Positions 49,635 to 51,854 of a stretch of DNA of 51,854 bases are shown here, piece after piece. Position 1 is the stretch's first letter; each line of letters starts with the position of its first letter. The translations under genes and the position numbers were made by a program. The notes under the pieces are model-generated. The model was not told where the DNA came from, searched no databases, and saw only the letters and a program-made list of their open reading frames with translations. The DNA comes from JBBDWJ01 sp040902925 (GTDB lineage: Bacteria; Acidobacteriota; Terriglobia; Bryobacterales; UBA6623), in NCBI GenBank assembly GCA_040902925.1, contig JBBDWJ010000030.1, forward strand, positions 1-51,854. Reading direction: 5' to 3'.

Positions 49635-50924
49635 ATGAAGATCACCTATATCGCGGCCGGCGCCGGCGGCATGATCTGCGGCAATTGCCTGCGCGACACC
49701 ACGCTCACCGCTGCGCTCGCGCAACTTGGCCACGATGTCGAGGTCGTTCCGACCTATACGCCGATTCGAACCGACGAACCGTTCGACAGCCCCAGGCGAG
49801 TCTTCTACGGCGGCATCAACGTCTACCTGCAGCAAAAAATCCCTATCTTCCGGCGTACGCCGGCCGCCATCGACTGGCTCTTCGACCGCCCCGCGCTACT
49901 GCGCTGGGTGTCGCGCTTCGCGGTCAAGACCGAACCGCAAGACCTTGGCGAGATCACGGTGTCGGTTCTCGAGGGCGATCACGGCATGCAGCGCAAGGAG
50001 CTGGGTAAACTGATCGACTGGCTCAAGCAGAGCCGTCCTCAAATTGTCCACCTGACCAATTCCATGCTGGCCGCCATCGCGCCCCCCGTGAAGGAAGAAA
50101 TCGGCGTCCCGGTCGTATGCTCGCTGCAGGGAGAAGACTATTTTCTGACTCACCTGCCCGAGCCTTACCAGCAACAGGCCTTCAAGGCATTGAAGAAAAT
50201 CGCTCCGGCGGTCGATCGTTTCATCGCTCCCTGCCACGACCATGCGCAGGCGATGGCCCCGCTGATCGGCGTCCCCGAAAGCGAGATCCGCGTCGTGCGC
50301 CCGGGTTTGAACCTGCGCGGCTTCGAAGAGCGCGGGGCTTCCGGCGGCGGCGAGTTCGTCATCGGTTACCTGGCCCGCGTCTCCCCCGAAAAAGGCCTGC
50401 ACCGCCTGGCCGAGGCGTTTCAGCAAATCCGCGAACGGCGTGGAGACCGCCCGCCGCGCTGCAAGTTGCGTGTCGCCGGCTGGCTCGGCCCGGAGCAGAT
50501 TTCCTATCTCGATCAGGTCCGGCAGACCCTCGAAAAAGCCGGCCTGGCCGAGGATTTCGAGTACGTGGGTAACATCGACCGCGCCCAGAAACTCGAGTTT
50601 CTGCGGACTCTCGACGTTCTGAGCGTCCCGGTCTCCTACCGCGCTCCCAAAGGCGCCTACGTGCTCGAAGCCTGGGCCAGCGGCGTCCCCGTCGTGCAGC
50701 CGCGGATTGGGGTGTTTCCAGAGTTGCTGGAGGCAACCGGCGGTGGGCTGCTCTGCGAGCCGGAGAACACAGCGGACTTGGCCTCTGCCATCGAGCGGCT
50801 CATCGACGCTCCGGCCGAAGCGCGCGCCATGGGCCTGCGCGGACGCCAAGCCGTTTACGAACGCTTTCACCACCGCCGCCTCGCCGAGGAGACCACAGCC
50901 GTCTACGAAGAGCTGTTGCGTTGA
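49635..50924 (+). CDS. Glycosyltransferase family 4 protein
   Basis: A 429-residue GT-B enzyme. The N-terminal Rossmann half opens with the glycine-rich GAGGMICGNCLRD loop (donor/acceptor site). The C-terminal half has GYLARVSPEKGLHRLAEAF and the E-x7-E region PKGAYVLEAWASGVPVV, which binds the donor nucleotide. It would transfer a sugar from an NDP donor to a polysaccharide, lipid or small acceptor; GAGG-M-C-G-N near the start is common in GT4 enzymes of unknown acceptor. It starts 10 bases after the symporter stop, so a single transcript is likely. Confidence 0.88.
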   Translation: MKITYIAAGAGGMICGNCLRDTTLTAALAQLGHDVEVVPTYTPIRTDEPFDSPRRVFYGGINVYLQQKIPIFRRTPAAIDWLFDRPALLRWVSRFAVKTEPQDLGEITVSVLEGDHGMQRKELGKLIDWLKQSRPQIVHLTNSMLAAIAPPVKEEIGVPVVCSLQGEDYFLTHLPEPYQQQAFKALKKIAPAVDRFIAPCHDHAQAMAPLIGVPESEIRVVRPGLNLRGFEERGASGGGEFVIGYLARVSPEKGLHRLAEAFQQIRERRGDRPPRCKLRVAGWLGPEQISYLDQVRQTLEKAGLAEDFEYVGNIDRAQKLEFLRTLDVLSVPVSYRAPKGAYVLEAWASGVPVVQPRIGVFPELLEATGGGLLCEPENTADLASAIERLIDAPAEARAMGLRGRQAVYERFHHRRLAEETTAVYEELLR

Positions 50925-51024
50925 ACGAGCAATCCGTGGCTGTGCAGAGAGCCGGCGCAGCAGCGCGCCCGGAAGACTACAATCATGGCGTGAGGACGCA
51001 ACACGCACCATCGCAGGGAGAGGC

Positions 51025-51735
51025 ATGAGCGAAGCAGCCGGCCAACTCGTCGTCAAAAATCTCTCCAAGGACTACCCGACGCCTGGCGATCCGCTGGTGA
51101 TCCTCCACGACGTCTCGTTTTCGATGCAGCGCGGAGAGGCTCTGGCCGTAATGGGTCCGTCGGGCTCCGGAAAAAGCACGCTGCTCTATATTCTGGGCGC
51201 GCTCGAGCCTCCCACAAGCGGCACCGTCACCCTCGACGGGGCCAATCCGTTCACCGCGGGCGAGGCCGAACTGGCATCGTTCCGCAACCGCCGGGTGGGT
51301 TTTGTTTTTCAGGATCACCATTTGCTGCCGCAATGCTCGGCGCTCGAAAACGTCCTGATCCCGACGATGGCGCCAGACGCGGCGTATAGCGGCAAAGACG
51401 CTGAAGCGAGAGCCCGTGAGCTTCTCGACCGCGTCGGTCTGAGCGGGCGTCTGGAACATCTGCCGGCGGAGCTTTCCGGCGGCGAGCGCCAGCGCGTCGC
51501 GATCGCCCGCGCCCTGATCAACCAGCCGCCGCTGATCCTCGCCGACGAGCCGACCGGCAACCTCGATCGCCATACTGCCGACAAGGTGGCCGATCTGCTG
51601 CTGGAGCTCCACCAGCAGGAAAACACCATTCTGGTGCTGGTCACCCACAGTCTCGACCTGGCTCAGCGCCTGCCGCAACGCGCTGAGCTGCTCGATGGAA
51701 AGCTCGTGCCTGCGGAAGGGACCACGCCTCGCTAG
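51025..51735 (+). CDS. ABC transporter ATP-binding protein, LolD/MacB type
   Basis: A 236-residue ATPase with all motifs: Walker A GPSGSGKST (~50-58), Q-loop VFQDHHLLPQ, signature LSGGERQR (~152), Walker B LILADEPTGNLD, and the switch VTHS. The Q-loop sequence and size fit the LolD/FtsE/MacB group, which drives lipoprotein release or efflux by an MacB-type permease. No permease gene is visible; it may lie beyond the window. The start is ATG 51025 behind GGGAGAGG; the longer frame overlaps the glycosyltransferase. Confidence 0.92.
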   Translation: MSEAAGQLVVKNLSKDYPTPGDPLVILHDVSFSMQRGEALAVMGPSGSGKSTLLYILGALEPPTSGTVTLDGANPFTAGEAELASFRNRRVGFVFQDHHLLPQCSALENVLIPTMAPDAAYSGKDAEARARELLDRVGLSGRLEHLPAELSGGERQRVAIARALINQPPLILADEPTGNLDRHTADKVADLLLELHQQENTILVLVTHSLDLAQRLPQRAELLDGKLVPAEGTTPR

Positions 51736-51812
51736 CGGCGCTCTCTAGTTTTCGCCGCAAGGGGCGCCTATCTTCGCCCCGGAGGGGCCGATACCAACTA
51801 ACTTGTGCTTAC

Positions 51813-51854
51813 GGGCGCATGGGTAACACTTTATACCGGGCGCCTGGGTAACAC
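51813..51854. repeat. Paired 17-bp repeat at the right edge, possible insertion-sequence end
   Basis: GGGCGCATGGGTAACAC (51813-51829) and GGGCGCCTGGGTAACAC (51838-51854) differ by one base and are separated by eight. GGGTAACAC-type repeats near a boundary recall the multi-repeat ends of some insertion sequences. The element, if any, lies beyond the window. Confidence 0.5.

Overview
The window reads as draft chromosome from a GC-rich Gram-negative soil-type bacterium, most likely an acidobacterium of the Solibacter/Bryobacter kind. That placement is an inference from gene content and style: TonB receptor with an N-terminal regulatory-like domain, secreted sulfatase, AP-superfamily protein, Uma2, bactofilin, many dispersed dyad repeats, and GTG/TTG starts. 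Two runs of ten N (41954-41963 and 42466-42475) are scaffold gaps. Almost all of the DNA is core or metabolic sequence. I see no prophage, no CRISPR array, and no tRNA or rRNA gene.

Layout. 1-2416 (+): the tail of a thioredoxin-like protein, a hypothetical protein, then an arsR-arsM arsenic methylation pair with a visible operator. 2429-5647 (-): a phosphoglucomutase-type enzyme and a DUF72 protein. 5861-9872: a TonB-dependent receptor whose stop overlaps that of a convergent sodium/solute symporter, which is coupled to a one-helix small protein. 10126-13073 (+): a D15/Omp85-type barrel followed by an exported protein with protein-kinase/PI3K-like catalytic motifs. 13105-21906: a response-regulator/PP2C phosphatase, a FecR-like protein, a GT-C-like membrane protein, a UbiD decarboxylase, MurB, a membrane protein and a DUF2461 protein. 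21985-24563 (-): pyrD behind an AP-superfamily protein that has lost most metal ligands.

25015-37440 (-) is a 12.4-kb energy block, nuoC-D-H-I-J-K-L-M-N followed by atpZ-like, atpI-like, atpB, atpE and atpF. It encodes most of the membrane arm of complex I, its C, D and I parts, and the Fo rotor and stator. nuoA, nuoB, nuoE, nuoF, nuoG and all F1 genes are absent. A candidate promoter precedes nuoC.

37621-38716 (-): a ParD-like antitoxin with its own palindromic operator, a ParE-like toxin broken by an in-frame amber codon, and a Uma2 protein. 38817-46929: a Tat-type sulfatase, thiL, an M23 peptidase interrupted by the assembly gap, a lipoprotein-like protein, a metallophosphoesterase, a DUF1648 protein, a small secreted Cys/His protein and a bactofilin. 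46930-47828 has no convincing gene but several strong hairpins. 47829-51735 (+): a second small-protein/symporter pair, a GT4 glycosyltransferase and a LolD-like ABC ATPase. The right edge carries two near-identical 17-bp repeats that may be an insertion-sequence end.

The intergenic DNA holds at least two dispersed dyad repeat families and a ~190-bp fold-back element. The best candidates for undescribed biology are the barrel/kinase-like pair at 10126-13073, the degenerate phosphatase at 22908-24563, and the structured non-coding tract near 47.3 kb.
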